Positions 8,873 through 16,865 of a stretch of DNA of 64,000 nt are shown one piece after another. Location of the stretch: NCBI GenBank assembly GCA_021372295.1, contig JAJFUS010000030.1:1-64000 (forward strand), in the 5' to 3' direction. The position numbers were made by a program, and so were the translations under genes. Numbering within the stretch: position 1 is the stretch's first letter; each line of letters begins with the position of its first letter. The notes below the pieces were generated by a model, which worked only from the letters and a program-made list of their open reading frames with translations, did not search any database and was not told where the DNA came from. The DNA comes from a bacterium. GTDB taxonomy: Bacteria; Armatimonadota; UBA5829.

Positions 8873-9655
8873 TTACTTTTTCGGCCATCCGTCCTCAACA
8901 ACCTCAGGCTCCTCCTCGACAATGCCGTACCTGACGAAGAGTTCGCGCAAGGCGTGAGTGGTAAGAAACGCGGAGGCTCCCAGGAACAGGGCCGCGATCC
9001 CGATAACGGGGATTGCGCAGAGCACTGCAAAGGCGATTATAACAAGAAATAGACCCACTGTAAAGCCGGGGTTGTCCGCCGTCAGCAGGAACGACTTCCT
9101 CAATATAACCCCTACCCCCGTGCCCGACTCCATCGAAAGCTGCGCGGCGAGCAGAGGAAGCTGATACATGAGCAGCATCAACCATACGACGCCCGCGTAA
9201 CCCATCAAAACCACCAGCCCGGCAAATACAAGATTGTGCGACCTGCCGAACATAGTCAGAAAAAACGCGACATCAGCCGCCAGAACAGCCATTATCAACA
9301 GATCGACCCCAAACAACGCAAGCGCAGGCTTCAAAAGCAGCCGAATTCCGACCATCGTATCCACCATAACCGGGTACTCTCGAAAGACGACCTTGTTCAC
9401 ATAGTAATAAACTCCAACCGCGCCCAAATACGCAACCAGCGCGGCAATAATGACCAATATCAACCCTATGACATTCATAGCGCCGCCCATAAACCGCGCA
9501 GCCAGAGCCACCAGGCTAAAGATAATCGCAGTTAAAATAGACACCGCCAGCGATGCAAAAACCACATAGCCCAGGTGATCGTACGCTTCTCTAAAACCCT
9601 TGCGCACCGCCTTCAACAAACTTGCCCGCCCAAGGGCGCTTTCAGTGTTGTCCAT
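8873..9655 (-). CDS. Uncharacterised six-helix membrane protein
   Basis: A 260-aa integral membrane protein with about six hydrophobic helices, an N-terminal cytoplasmic MDNTESALGRASLLKAVRKG and an acidic C-terminal tail (EEEPEVVEDGW). Topology and length recall YesL/DUF624-like proteins near sugar-use genes, but I see no diagnostic motif. I chose the ATG at 9655 because the longer reading would start at a TTG inside the promoter's TATAAT. The transcript may then begin at or next to the ATG, since no Shine-Dalgarno is visible. It is the first gene of the PfkB operon. Confidence 0.75.
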   Translation of the reverse strand: MDNTESALGRASLLKAVRKGFREAYDHLGYVVFASLAVSILTAIIFSLVALAARFMGGAMNVIGLILVIIAALVAYLGAVGVYYYVNKVVFREYPVMVDTMVGIRLLLKPALALFGVDLLIMAVLAADVAFFLTMFGRSHNLVFAGLVVLMGYAGVVWLMLLMYQLPLLAAQLSMESGTGVGVILRKSFLLTADNPGFTVGLFLVIIAFAVLCAIPVIGIAALFLGASAFLTTHALRELFVRYGIVEEEPEVVEDGWPKK

Positions 9656-9661
9656 ACATAT

Positions 9662-9690
9662 ATTATACAAGAAACATCCGCACTATTGAG
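9662..9690 (-). promoter_or_regulatory. Promoter for the membrane protein / PfkB operon
   Basis: On the minus strand a perfect TATAAT lies at 9667-9662 with a weak -35 (CTCAAT) 17 bases upstream. The expected transcription start falls at about 9655, on the initiation codon itself, which would give a leaderless message. Confidence 0.5.
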
Positions 9691-9726
9691 TTCTGCACCA
9701 GAGGTTTATGTCATGATTGGAGGTTA

Positions 9727-9998
9727 TTTGGGGCTCCGCCCCAAACCCCGCCAGAGGCTTTGCCTCTGGACTCCACAAGGAAACCATGTTTCCTTGACCT
9801 TCTGACTCAGAGTTGGATGATCCCTTAAGGGATCATCCAACTCTGGAACGGGGGTCCAGGGGCCACTCGGCTCCTGGCGGGTTCCAAGGGCAGCGCCCTT
9901 GGCAAAGCAAATTGTTTACACAATTATATGCATCTAGATGAGTAAACAATTTGCTTTGGTCAGGAGTCTGAGGGTGAAACCCTCAGATCATTTCCCCA
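9727..9998. repeat. Mosaic hairpin-array element, copy A
   Basis: This fills most of the 465-bp gap between divergent genes. Eight short inverted repeats follow one another: GGGGCTCCGCCCC; CCAGAGGCTTTGCCTCTGG; AAGGAAACCATGTTTCCTT; a perfect 38-bp palindrome (9808-9845, core CCTTAAGG); the CCAGG...CCTGG module; CCAAGGGCAGCGCCCTTGG; a 17-bp-arm AT-rich hairpin (9903-9919 with 9942-9958); and CTGAGGGTGAAACCCTCAG. It is in the opposite orientation to copies B-E. It sits upstream of both flanking promoters, so it is not simply a terminator. Confidence 0.9.
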
Positions 9999-10025
9999 AT
10001 TTTGACAAACACCCTGCCGCAGGTA

Positions 10026-10055
10026 TTGACTACCCGGTGGGCTTAAGAATATAAT
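10026..10055 (+). promoter_or_regulatory. Promoter of the zinc-ribbon / mraZ operon
   Basis: TTGACT (10026-10031) and TATAAT (10050-10055) are separated by 18 bases, a strong sigma-70-type promoter reading towards the gene at 10121. The MraZ-type boxes start 3 bases downstream of the -10. Confidence 0.8.
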
Positions 10056-10058
10056 TTT

Positions 10059-10094
10059 GGGGTAGAATGTGGTAGATAGTGGCAATATGGGGTA
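10059..10094 (+). promoter_or_regulatory. Four 10-bp-spaced MraZ-type operator boxes
   Basis: GGGGTA (10059), GTGGTA (10069), GTGGCA (10079) and GGGGTA (10089) repeat at exactly 10 bp, one helical turn, immediately downstream of the -10. MraZ in other bacteria binds G-rich direct repeats with this spacing in its own promoter. The site suggests autorepression of the downstream mraZ operon. Confidence 0.75.
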
Positions 10095-10120
10095 TAAGGA
10101 TCCCAAAGGAGCGTTGAAAA

Positions 10121-10738
10121 ATGCCTAAAAGAGAAGGGTCTGTGGAAACGGTTCGAGAGATTTGCATCGACCCTCAACCCAGCGGTCTGAGGGCGGTGTA
10201 TCTGGTGGAAACCCGCTCCGAGGAAGAGTCGCGAGAAATCGACAAGCTCTTCCTGGAACTGGAATCGCAAATCCAGGTGCGACAACTCTGCCGGGGAAAA
10301 CTCGTGAGCTATGTTGTGCAAGCGCATGAGTCGGACGCATCCGTGCTCGACGAGATCGAAGACATACTCAAAAAGAGCTATGCCTTTGTTGTGACCCAGC
10401 GTTCATTCGACGACCTGATCTGCCGCATTGTAAGGGAGCTGTGCGAAGACACCGGCAGCAAGCTGTCTGCCATACCCAAGTGTAATATCTGTGGGAAAGT
10501 GGAGCCGTTTCCGAATACCGTGGTCAATCTGTCTGACGATGACGGCTCGGTGCTTATTTCAAGAAACTACTGCTCCAGCTGCACCGCCGAGGCTTCCGCT
10601 CCCAGCAACAAAGAGTTCATCAAATCGCTTCTGGCCGCCGACAAGCGCGACTTCCGAAAGATAGAGTCCGCCGAACTGGTCAGGCACCCGTCGCGCAAAC
10701 AGTCGATCCGATTCAGGGTCAAAGACTTCACATCCTAG
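10121..10738 (+). CDS. Uncharacterised protein with four-cysteine zinc-ribbon-like motif, mraZ partner
   Basis: A 205-aa soluble protein that I do not recognise. Residues 1-120 are mixed and charged (EEESREIDKLFLELESQIQV; VLDEIEDILKKSYAFVVTQR). A CNICGK ... YCSSC pair (CxxC about 27 residues before CxxC) follows, which looks like a zinc ribbon. The C-terminus is basic (HPSRKQSIRFRVKDF). A good AAGGAG precedes the ATG. It lies 16 bases before mraZ and behind a promoter with four MraZ boxes, so it is probably under MraZ control. No dcw-cluster gene is nearby. Confidence 0.75.
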   Translation: MPKREGSVETVREICIDPQPSGLRAVYLVETRSEEESREIDKLFLELESQIQVRQLCRGKLVSYVVQAHESDASVLDEIEDILKKSYAFVVTQRSFDDLICRIVRELCEDTGSKLSAIPKCNICGKVEPFPNTVVNLSDDDGSVLISRNYCSSCTAEASAPSNKEFIKSLLAADKRDFRKIESAELVRHPSRKQSIRFRVKDFTS

Positions 10739-10754
10739 CGTTTGGAGCTGATTA

Positions 10755-11174
10755 TTGTTTTCCGGTGCGTACGAGCATTCAGTCGATGAAAAAGGTCGAA
10801 CGGTCATGCCGGCCCGATTCCGGCAAAAGCTGGGAGAGAGCTTCATAATGACCAAAGGTCTGCACGGGTGTCTTTGGGTTTTCCCCGAGCGCACGTGGAC
10901 ACGCCTCCAGCAAAAACTGACGCCCAAATCATTCCTGGACGAGCGCGGGATCAAGCTTGAAAGATACTTTCTGGGCGCAGCCAGCGAGTGCATGCCGGAC
11001 AAGCAGGGCCGCATAAACATCTCACCGATCCTGATGAACCATGCCGGAATAAGCCAGGGCGAAGGCGTATTGATTGTCGGGCTGACTGACAAAGTCGAGA
11101 TATGGAGCAAGTCCAGGTGGGACGAGTTCAACGCATGCCTGACCGACGACGTAATCGCCCAACTCGGCGCATAA
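10755..11174 (+). CDS. mraZ: Transcriptional regulator MraZ (orphan)
   Basis: A 139-aa AbrB-like DNA-binding protein with two swapped-hairpin halves. Both carry the DxxxR signature: DEKGRTVMPARFR near residue 11 and DKQGRINISP near residue 82. MraZ normally heads the division and cell-wall (dcw) cluster and represses it. Here no rsmH, ftsL or mur gene follows; the gene ends at a mosaic repeat facing ctpA. The start is a TTG at 10755 with GGAG upstream, 16 bases after the preceding gene. Autoregulation is suggested by the G-rich boxes at 10059-10094. Confidence 0.92.
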   Translation: MFSGAYEHSVDEKGRTVMPARFRQKLGESFIMTKGLHGCLWVFPERTWTRLQQKLTPKSFLDERGIKLERYFLGAASECMPDKQGRINISPILMNHAGISQGEGVLIVGLTDKVEIWSKSRWDEFNACLTDDVIAQLGA

Positions 11175-11184
11175 GAGTTATTAT

Positions 11185-11391
11185 CTGAGGGCTTCACCCT
11201 CAGACTCCCACCAAGGGCGCTGCCCTTGGATTCCGCCAGGAGCCGAGTGGCCCCTGGACCCACGTATCGAACTTAATTATCCCCTTAAGGGGATAATTAA
11301 GTTCGGGTCAGAAGGTCAAGGAAACCTAGTTTCCTTGTGGAGTCCAGAGGCAAAGCCTTTGGCGTTATTTGGGGCAGAGCCCCAAATAACG
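11185..11391. repeat. Mosaic hairpin-array element, copy B
   Basis: It lies between convergent mraZ and ctpA. Order: CTGAGGGCTTCACCCTCAG; CCAAGGGCGCTGCCCTTGG; CCAGGAGCCGAGTGGCCCCTGG; perfect 38-bp palindrome (11268-11305, core CCTTAAGG); AAGGAAACCTAGTTTCCTT; a degenerate CCAGAGGCAAAGCCTTTGG; and an end palindrome (11363-11391) built on GGGGCAGAGCCCC. It probably also serves as a two-way terminator. Confidence 0.9.
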
Positions 11392-11392
11392 C

Positions 11393-12772
11393 TCATTTCC
11401 CCGCTTTGACCGTAACCTTGGCCGCAGTCTTCATCTTGTCCAGAGCGCTCTCGGGCAGCAGGCCCAGCTTGACTTTCACCACATCAATCGCCTTGGTAAG
11501 CTGCACGTCGTACTTGGGATCGGCCGGATCGAAATCTTCCTTACCCTTTTCGCCCAACTCCGCAAGCAGAGTATCAATGTCCGGCTGCTCAACCACGATA
11601 TCCGGGTCGATCCCCTTCTTGTGAATGTCGGTGCCATTAGGCGTCAGGTACTTTGCGGTAGTAATCGCCACAGCGGAACCATCCTGCATCGGCAGAATGG
11701 TCTGCACGCGACCCTTGCCAAACGTGGTCACGCCGACCAGCGTCCCCGCTTTATCGTCCTTGATCGCGCCCGATACAATTTCAGAAGCGCTCGCGCTGCT
11801 CTTGTCCACCAGCACCACCAGCGGATAACGCTTGTGATTGTGCTTTTCCTCTTCAACGTAGAGCGGGTTTCTCTGCCCGCCGCGCTCCTGTATAATTACG
11901 ACCGGGCCGCTTTCTATAAACCGGCTGCCGATGTCCACCGCCACCTGCAGAAGCCCGCCTGGATTGCCTCTCAGATCGAGGATCAATCCCTTCATTCGCT
12001 TCTTTTCCAGATCGGACATCGCTTTGTCGAACTGAGCATCACTCTGCTCGTTAAACTGATATAGTCGAATATAGCCGATGCCGCTTTTCTCATCGACCAT
12101 TTTCGAGCGAACCATCTGATACTGCACTAACTGCCGGGTGATCGATATATCTAGCAACTTAGTGCGACCCGGCCGCCTCAGAGAGAGCTTGACCTTTGTG
12201 CCCTCTTTACCGCGAATCATTTTCACCACATCATCAATATCCATGCCCTTGATGATCTTGCCGTCAACGGCCAGAATTACGTCATTAGCCTTGACCCCCG
12301 CGCGCTCGGCGGGGGTATTAGGCAGAGGCTCTTTAACAATGACCTCGCCCTTTTTGTTAGTGTCCAATTGAGCGCCGATGCCGGTGAAGTTGCCCTCATT
12401 TTCTTCGCGCATCTTCTTGTATTCGTCGGGGTCCATAAACCGGGTGAACGGATCGCCCAGCGCGACCAGCGTTCCGCGAATGGCGCTGTATGTGAGCTGA
12501 CGCTCGTCGACTTTGCCGCCGTAATAGTCGGACTTCAACCGTTCCATCACCGATGAATAGGTATCGATCAAAGGAAGGACGGCCTTATCGCCGGATGCGC
12601 TCTCATCGCCCCTGATGTTTTCAAGTCTTTGAGGAAGCAGTTCCAGACTGGCAACCAGCCTGGATATATCTAATCCGCTCGCGCGAACATCCTCGGCAAT
12701 GAAACCGAACACAAATGCCGCAAACAGCAGTAGTATGGTCAGTATTACAGACTCAATGCGCGGTTTTCTCAT
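11393..12772 (-). CDS. ctpA: S41 C-terminal processing peptidase (active form)
   Basis: A 459-aa periplasmic serine protease of the CtpA/Prc family. It has an N-terminal membrane helix (about residues 8-25), a peptide-gating domain, a PDZ domain (GIGAQLDTNKKGEVIV ... MIRGKEGTKVKLSLRR) and the tail-specific protease core. The catalytic Ser is in SSASASEIVSGA and the catalytic Lys in TTFGKGRVQT, so it should be active. It lies 4 bases downstream of a paralogue that lacks both residues. The two probably work together in trimming cell-envelope proteins. Confidence 0.95.
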   Translation of the reverse strand: MRKPRIESVILTILLLFAAFVFGFIAEDVRASGLDISRLVASLELLPQRLENIRGDESASGDKAVLPLIDTYSSVMERLKSDYYGGKVDERQLTYSAIRGTLVALGDPFTRFMDPDEYKKMREENEGNFTGIGAQLDTNKKGEVIVKEPLPNTPAERAGVKANDVILAVDGKIIKGMDIDDVVKMIRGKEGTKVKLSLRRPGRTKLLDISITRQLVQYQMVRSKMVDEKSGIGYIRLYQFNEQSDAQFDKAMSDLEKKRMKGLILDLRGNPGGLLQVAVDIGSRFIESGPVVIIQERGGQRNPLYVEEEKHNHKRYPLVVLVDKSSASASEIVSGAIKDDKAGTLVGVTTFGKGRVQTILPMQDGSAVAITTAKYLTPNGTDIHKKGIDPDIVVEQPDIDTLLAELGEKGKEDFDPADPKYDVQLTKAIDVVKVKLGLLPESALDKMKTAAKVTVKAGK

Positions 12773-12776
12773 CAGA

Positions 12777-14144
12777 TCAGCCCCTCACCAGCTTAATGGC
12801 CTCTTTGAGTTGAGCGTCATCTCGATCGACCGCTTCAACCGCGATATCAACCGAAACACCCTTCCCGGTAAAATCAAAGCCTCTGCTTGTCAACAGCTTA
12901 CCGGTAGTCATCAAAACAGCCGACCCGTCTTTCTCACCGATCAGCGTCACGAACGCGGAGTCGCCGTAAGTCCGTTCACCCACAAGCCTGGCGATGCCGT
13001 TTTCCTTGAGCGCCGACGCCAAAACCTCCGCAGTGCGCGCCGTACCTTCATCCACCAGCACGATCATAGGCTTATCCCACACGGCTTGCCCATCCTGAGA
13101 GGGGATTTCAAGCGTCGATCTTTTGCCCCTGGCCTTTGCAATTTGCCCGAGCTTCTTGCCTGGAGCCAATTGTTTTGCGACCGACGTCACCGAATCAATC
13201 TCGCCACTTGCCGTATCGCGCAAATCGAGCACTAGTCCCGTCACGTTCTGCGACTTCAGACTCTGAAGCGCCGCGGCAAAATCGTCACTCACATTCTTGC
13301 AGAAGCAATTGATCTTAATATAGCCGATCTGGCCGCTGTCCACCACGGAACTCATAATAGGCTCTACCGAAAACTCTCGCGGCTCCAACTTGATGGTCAA
13401 CTTTTTGGCAACACCCTTGCGCGCCACGACCAGTTCAATGGGTTCCTTGTCGCCGGAGATCAACATATCATGGGCTTCCATAATCGCAATTCCATTATCT
13501 ATGCGCTTCTGCTCGCCCTCAAGTTGCTTGCGCAGCTCGCTGCGGCCAGTCTTGCCGTTTCTGCTGTCTTTGATAAACTTTGTGGCCCTCTGATACGGGT
13601 CGAACGGCAAAATGGTCTTACCATTCACTCCAATAATATCATCACCCGGCTCCAGCCCTGCCTTTGCCGCCGGGCCTGTCGGGATGGGCGCTATGATAAT
13701 GAGGTGTTCCTCAGTAATGTCGCCGGACTTTACGCGCCTGATCCCGAGCATAACGCCTATACCGTGAAACTTGCCAGCCTGGGCATCTGAGACCAGCTTA
13801 CGTTCATCGGGGTCAACAAACCGCGTATTGGGGTCTTCCAGCGATGCAAGCATCGCGCGGAGGGAATCGTATGTCATCAGCCCTTCTTCTTTGGATGTGA
13901 GCTGCTCGACGTAGTGCTCGCGAAGATTCTTGACAACGCTGTAAAGCGTCTCAATGGGACGGAAATCGATATTCGCCGCACCCTCCAGGTCAGCGGCTGC
14001 GACCTGCGTCCCGGACGAAAGCGACGACCTTCTTTCCGCATGCGCCATCTGTTCGCGCCTGGTGATGTCCAACCTGGCCGCATATCCGGCTGTGAAGAAT
14101 ATCCCCACCAGCAGGCCAATCCATATCCGTTGAAATATCCGCAT
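12777..14144 (-). CDS. S41 peptidase paralogue lacking the catalytic Ser-Lys dyad
   Basis: A 455-aa protein with the same architecture as the downstream ctpA: N-terminal membrane helix, PDZ (GVMLGIRRVKSGDITEEHLI), S41 core. Aligned with SASASE...FGKG, its active-site segment reads GTARTAE...YGDS, so the serine is Arg and the lysine is Asp. It is predicted to be a pseudoprotease, perhaps a regulatory or scaffold partner. The ATG at 14144 has GAGG six bases upstream; another ATG lies at 14156. It is the first gene of the pair, behind a strong promoter at 14179-14206. Confidence 0.88.
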   Translation of the reverse strand: MRIFQRIWIGLLVGIFFTAGYAARLDITRREQMAHAERRSSLSSGTQVAAADLEGAANIDFRPIETLYSVVKNLREHYVEQLTSKEEGLMTYDSLRAMLASLEDPNTRFVDPDERKLVSDAQAGKFHGIGVMLGIRRVKSGDITEEHLIIIAPIPTGPAAKAGLEPGDDIIGVNGKTILPFDPYQRATKFIKDSRNGKTGRSELRKQLEGEQKRIDNGIAIMEAHDMLISGDKEPIELVVARKGVAKKLTIKLEPREFSVEPIMSSVVDSGQIGYIKINCFCKNVSDDFAAALQSLKSQNVTGLVLDLRDTASGEIDSVTSVAKQLAPGKKLGQIAKARGKRSTLEIPSQDGQAVWDKPMIVLVDEGTARTAEVLASALKENGIARLVGERTYGDSAFVTLIGEKDGSAVLMTTGKLLTSRGFDFTGKGVSVDIAVEAVDRDDAQLKEAIKLVRG

Positions 14145-14178
14145 CTGATGCCTCATTATAAGAAATACATCTGTTTCG

Positions 14179-14206
14179 ATTATACCATACCAGGTCTGCG
14201 CGTCAA
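14179..14206 (-). promoter_or_regulatory. Promoter of the S41 gene pair
   Basis: On the minus strand TTGACG (14206-14201) and TATAAT (14184-14179) are separated by 16 bases, about 35 bases before the start codon. Confidence 0.72.
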
Positions 14207-14217
14207 TTTCGAGCGCC

Positions 14218-14376
14218 CGCCAGGAGCCGAGTGACTCCTGGACCCACGTATCGAACTTAATTATTCCCTTAAGGGGATAATTAAGTTCGGGTCAGAAGGT
14301 CAAGGAAACCTGGTTTCCTTGCAGAGTCCAGAGACGAGTCTCTGGCAGGGTTTGGGACAGAGCCCCAAATCTCCCC
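14218..14376. repeat. Mosaic hairpin-array element, copy C (shorter)
   Basis: This lies in the 374-bp gap between the S41 pair and ispDF. Modules: CCAGGAGCCGAGTGACTCCTGG; 38-bp palindrome (14252-14289) with a single C-to-T change that leaves a G-U pair; AAGGAAACCTGGTTTCCTT; CCAGAGACGAGTCTCTGG; and the GGGACAGAGCCCC end. It lacks the outer CTGAGGG and AAGGGCGC modules. From 14377 to 14518 I see nothing further. Confidence 0.88.
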
Positions 14377-14518
14377 ATTTTTGACACGCACCCCCGCCCG
14401 CCATAAGAATGACGACATTCACCCGATAAAAGTTCTGCCGCTACTTATATTCAGACGTGACCCACCATTCAATCTACCCAAACGTGAAGCGGACAATACG
14501 CCTCAAATCCGTGCTCAG

Positions 14519-15670
14519 CTATTTTCCAAGAAGCGCGACAATCGCCTGACAGGCTATACCCTCTCCTCGACCAGTAAACCCCAGCGTCTCAGTGGTAGTG
14601 CCTTTGACACTGATCCTGCCCGCATCGACTCCAAGGCATTCGGCGATCCCCCGAACCATTTCAGGTACATGCGGCGCGATTTTTGGTCTTTCGCAGATAA
14701 CTACAGCGTCGATATTTACCACTTTCCAGCCGTTACCGGCAAGCAATCCACTCACATGCGAGAGCAGCTTCATACTGGACACGCCTTTGTACGCGGGGTC
14801 GGAATCGGGGAAGTGCCTGCCAATGTCGCCCAGAGCGGCTGCGCCCAGAAGCGCGTCCATAATCGCATGAACCAGCACATCCGCGTCCGAGTGACCCATC
14901 AAACCCTTCTCATGCGCAATCTCAACACCGCCCAGTATCAGCTTTCGACCTTCCACCAGCGCGTGAACGTCGAACCCAAGCCCTGTCCTGTATTCTCCCC
15001 CGCCCAGCTTCATTTCAGCAAGCTCCACATCCGACGGAGTCGTAATCTTGATATTGTCATACGACCCCTGCACGACAGTCACATTTCCGCCCATTTTCTC
15101 GATCAGCGCCGCGTCGTCCGTAGCGTAAAAGCCTTCGGCGACGGCCTGCTCATGCGCCCTGCGTATATGCTCGGTACGAAATGTCTGCGGAGTCTGAACG
15201 CAATAGAGATTGGCTCGATCAACAGTGCCGGAGACATTACCATCAGGCTCAACCGACTTTATAGTATCGATCACCGGAACCGCCGCGATACACGCGCCCG
15301 AGCGCCGGGCTTCGTCAATCGAGCGCTCGATGATATCGCAAGTCACCATAGGCCGGGCCGCATCGTGAATCGCAACAATATCCGAACTCACCATCTCCAA
15401 CCCGCGTCTCACCGAGTCCTGCCTCTGCGCGCCGCCGACCGTAATGTGGCGAACCTTTGTAAAATCGAAGCGGCCGACCAATTCGCCGACCGCTTCGACT
15501 TCACTTTCACCAGTGACTATGATTATCTCACCCACGGCATCGCACGATTCAAAGACCGAAATAGTGTGCGCTAAGATAGGTTTGCCTGCAATCTCGGCAA
15601 ACACCTTGTTCGCGCCTCTACCGAATCTTTCTCCTCGGCCTGCCGCCGGTATAAGAGCGGATGCTCTCAT
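14519..15670 (-). CDS. ispDF: Bifunctional IspD/IspF enzyme (MEP pathway)
   Basis: A 383-aa fusion for isoprenoid precursor synthesis. Residues 1-225 are the CDP-methylerythritol synthase IspD ([13 protein letters not shown] nucleotide loop, IHDAARPMV). Residues 228-383 are the MEcPP synthase IspF (GLGFDVHAL with metal-binding Asp/His, [20 protein letters not shown]). The two steps flank the IspE kinase, which is not in this window. The ATG lies inside the 3' end of the PIN/TRAM gene (53-base overlap); I kept it because the nucleotide loop needs these first residues. Confidence 0.96.
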   Translation of the reverse strand: MRASALIPAAGRGERFGRGANKVFAEIAGKPILAHTISVFESCDAVGEIIIVTGESEVEAVGELVGRFDFTKVRHITVGGAQRQDSVRRGLEMVSSDIVAIHDAARPMVTCDIIERSIDEARRSGACIAAVPVIDTIKSVEPDGNVSGTVDRANLYCVQTPQTFRTEHIRRAHEQAVAEGFYATDDAALIEKMGGNVTVVQGSYDNIKITTPSDVELAEMKLGGGEYRTGLGFDVHALVEGRKLILGGVEIAHEKGLMGHSDADVLVHAIMDALLGAAALGDIGRHFPDSDPAYKGVSSMKLLSHVSGLLAGNGWKVVNIDAVVICERPKIAPHVPEMVRGIAECLGVDAGRISVKGTTTETLGFTGRGEGIACQAIVALLGK

Positions 15671-16808
15671 CAGATGTATCGCTCCCGAAGTCTCCGTTTT
15701 CCTTGGACTTGCCGAATATCATCTTGCCCTGCACGGTCTGCAGAACGCTGGTAACCGCCACATCCAGGGTCTCACCGATCAGCCTTCGACCGCCTTCCAC
15801 GACGATCATCGTGCCGTCGTCCAGGTACCCGATTCCCTGATCCTTTTCCTTACCTTCGCGTATGATAGTCACACGCATCTCCTCGCCCGGCAGCACCACC
15901 GGCTTCAAGGCATTGGCCAGTTCGTTGATGTTCAGAACATCGACCCCCTGCAGCTCGGCCACCCTGTTGAGATTGTAATCGTTGGTGACAATCGCGCCAT
16001 GCACTTCGCGCGCCGCCACTACCAGCCTGGAATCCACCTCATCATTCGGGTCGACCGACGTAAACTCAGGTATACGCAGTTCCATTTCCTTCTGCATCTG
16101 GTTCAGGATATCCAGACCCCTTCTGCCCCTCGCCCGCTTGAGCGAATCGCTGGAATCGGCTATCTGTTGAAGCTCCTCAAGTACGAACTTAGGAATGTAC
16201 ACCGGCCCCTCGATGAACCCTGCGCGCGCAATATCGGCGATGCGCCCGTCGATAATAACGTTGGTATCGAGTATCTTAGGCCGGCTGTTCAGGTTGATAT
16301 GCCCTTTCGACGCGGGCATGGAGCCGGGGAAATAAAACCTCACCTGCTCCATCAGGCTTTCAAGCGCAACCACGGACATATAACATAATAGGACTGCAGT
16401 GATAATGTTAACCCACCAAGGGGTGGAAAGAATGCTGCGCAGAAGTAACGTAAGTAAGAGACCCAATATCAGGCCGGCAACCGCGCCGACTTTTTCTTGC
16501 GGAGCCATTCCTTCCCACTTGATCTTTGTCCTCTGAGCCTGGAGGAATGCGATGCGTTCTATCGCGAAACCAAGCAGAGCCCCCGCCACGACAAACACGG
16601 CGATCAATCGCCATTTTTCGCCGGAGCTGAGCGCCACGGGGTTTATCGGTATCAAGCTGAGGAACTTAGGAGCTTCGGTATTTATGCCTTTGAGATAAGC
16701 GTCGAGCCTGGACAATGTCTGCTGAGCCAACGCATTGCCCATAACAGCGCCCAAAACCACAAACGCCAGTGTAAAAAGCGGTCTAATCCGCCTGCCACTA
16801 ACTGCCAT
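15618..16808 (-). CDS. yacL: PIN/TRAM domain membrane protein (YacL family)
   Basis: A 396-aa protein with four N-terminal membrane helices (about residues 5-155), a PIN nuclease-fold domain starting [16 protein letters not shown] with acidic residues (Asp, Glu in LEELQQIAD, Asp in [12 protein letters not shown]), and a C-terminal TRAM domain ([21 protein letters not shown]). PIN domains cut RNA and TRAM binds it; members of this family are poorly characterised and lie beside ispD/ispF in many Gram-positives, as here. Its 3' end overlaps ispDF by 53 bases. The start has AGGAGGTG upstream. Confidence 0.93.
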   Translation of the reverse strand: MAVSGRRIRPLFTLAFVVLGAVMGNALAQQTLSRLDAYLKGINTEAPKFLSLIPINPVALSSGEKWRLIAVFVVAGALLGFAIERIAFLQAQRTKIKWEGMAPQEKVGAVAGLILGLLLTLLLRSILSTPWWVNIITAVLLCYMSVVALESLMEQVRFYFPGSMPASKGHINLNSRPKILDTNVIIDGRIADIARAGFIEGPVYIPKFVLEELQQIADSSDSLKRARGRRGLDILNQMQKEMELRIPEFTSVDPNDEVDSRLVVAAREVHGAIVTNDYNLNRVAELQGVDVLNINELANALKPVVLPGEEMRVTIIREGKEKDQGIGYLDDGTMIVVEGGRRLIGETLDVAVTSVLQTVQGKMIFGKSKENGDFGSDTSDESIRSYTGGRPRRKIR

Positions 16809-16836
16809 TAAGTATCACCTCCTTTCCTTTTGGAAA

Positions 16837-16864
16837 ATTCTGAATTATGAATTTTGAATTCTGA
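16837..16864. repeat. 7-bp-period tandem repeat after nuoD
   Basis: Heptamers ATTCTGA, ATTATGA, ATTTTGA, ATTCTGA run into the nuoD stop region. The same word, inverted, occurs at 18812-18834 between two genes of this operon. Confidence 0.65.
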
Positions 16865-16865
16865 G

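Noticed and set aside
14381-15574. Open frame of about 400 codons on the plus strand opposite ispDF
   Set aside because: It mirrors the ispDF reading frame and has no recognisable domain; it also runs into the intergenic gap.
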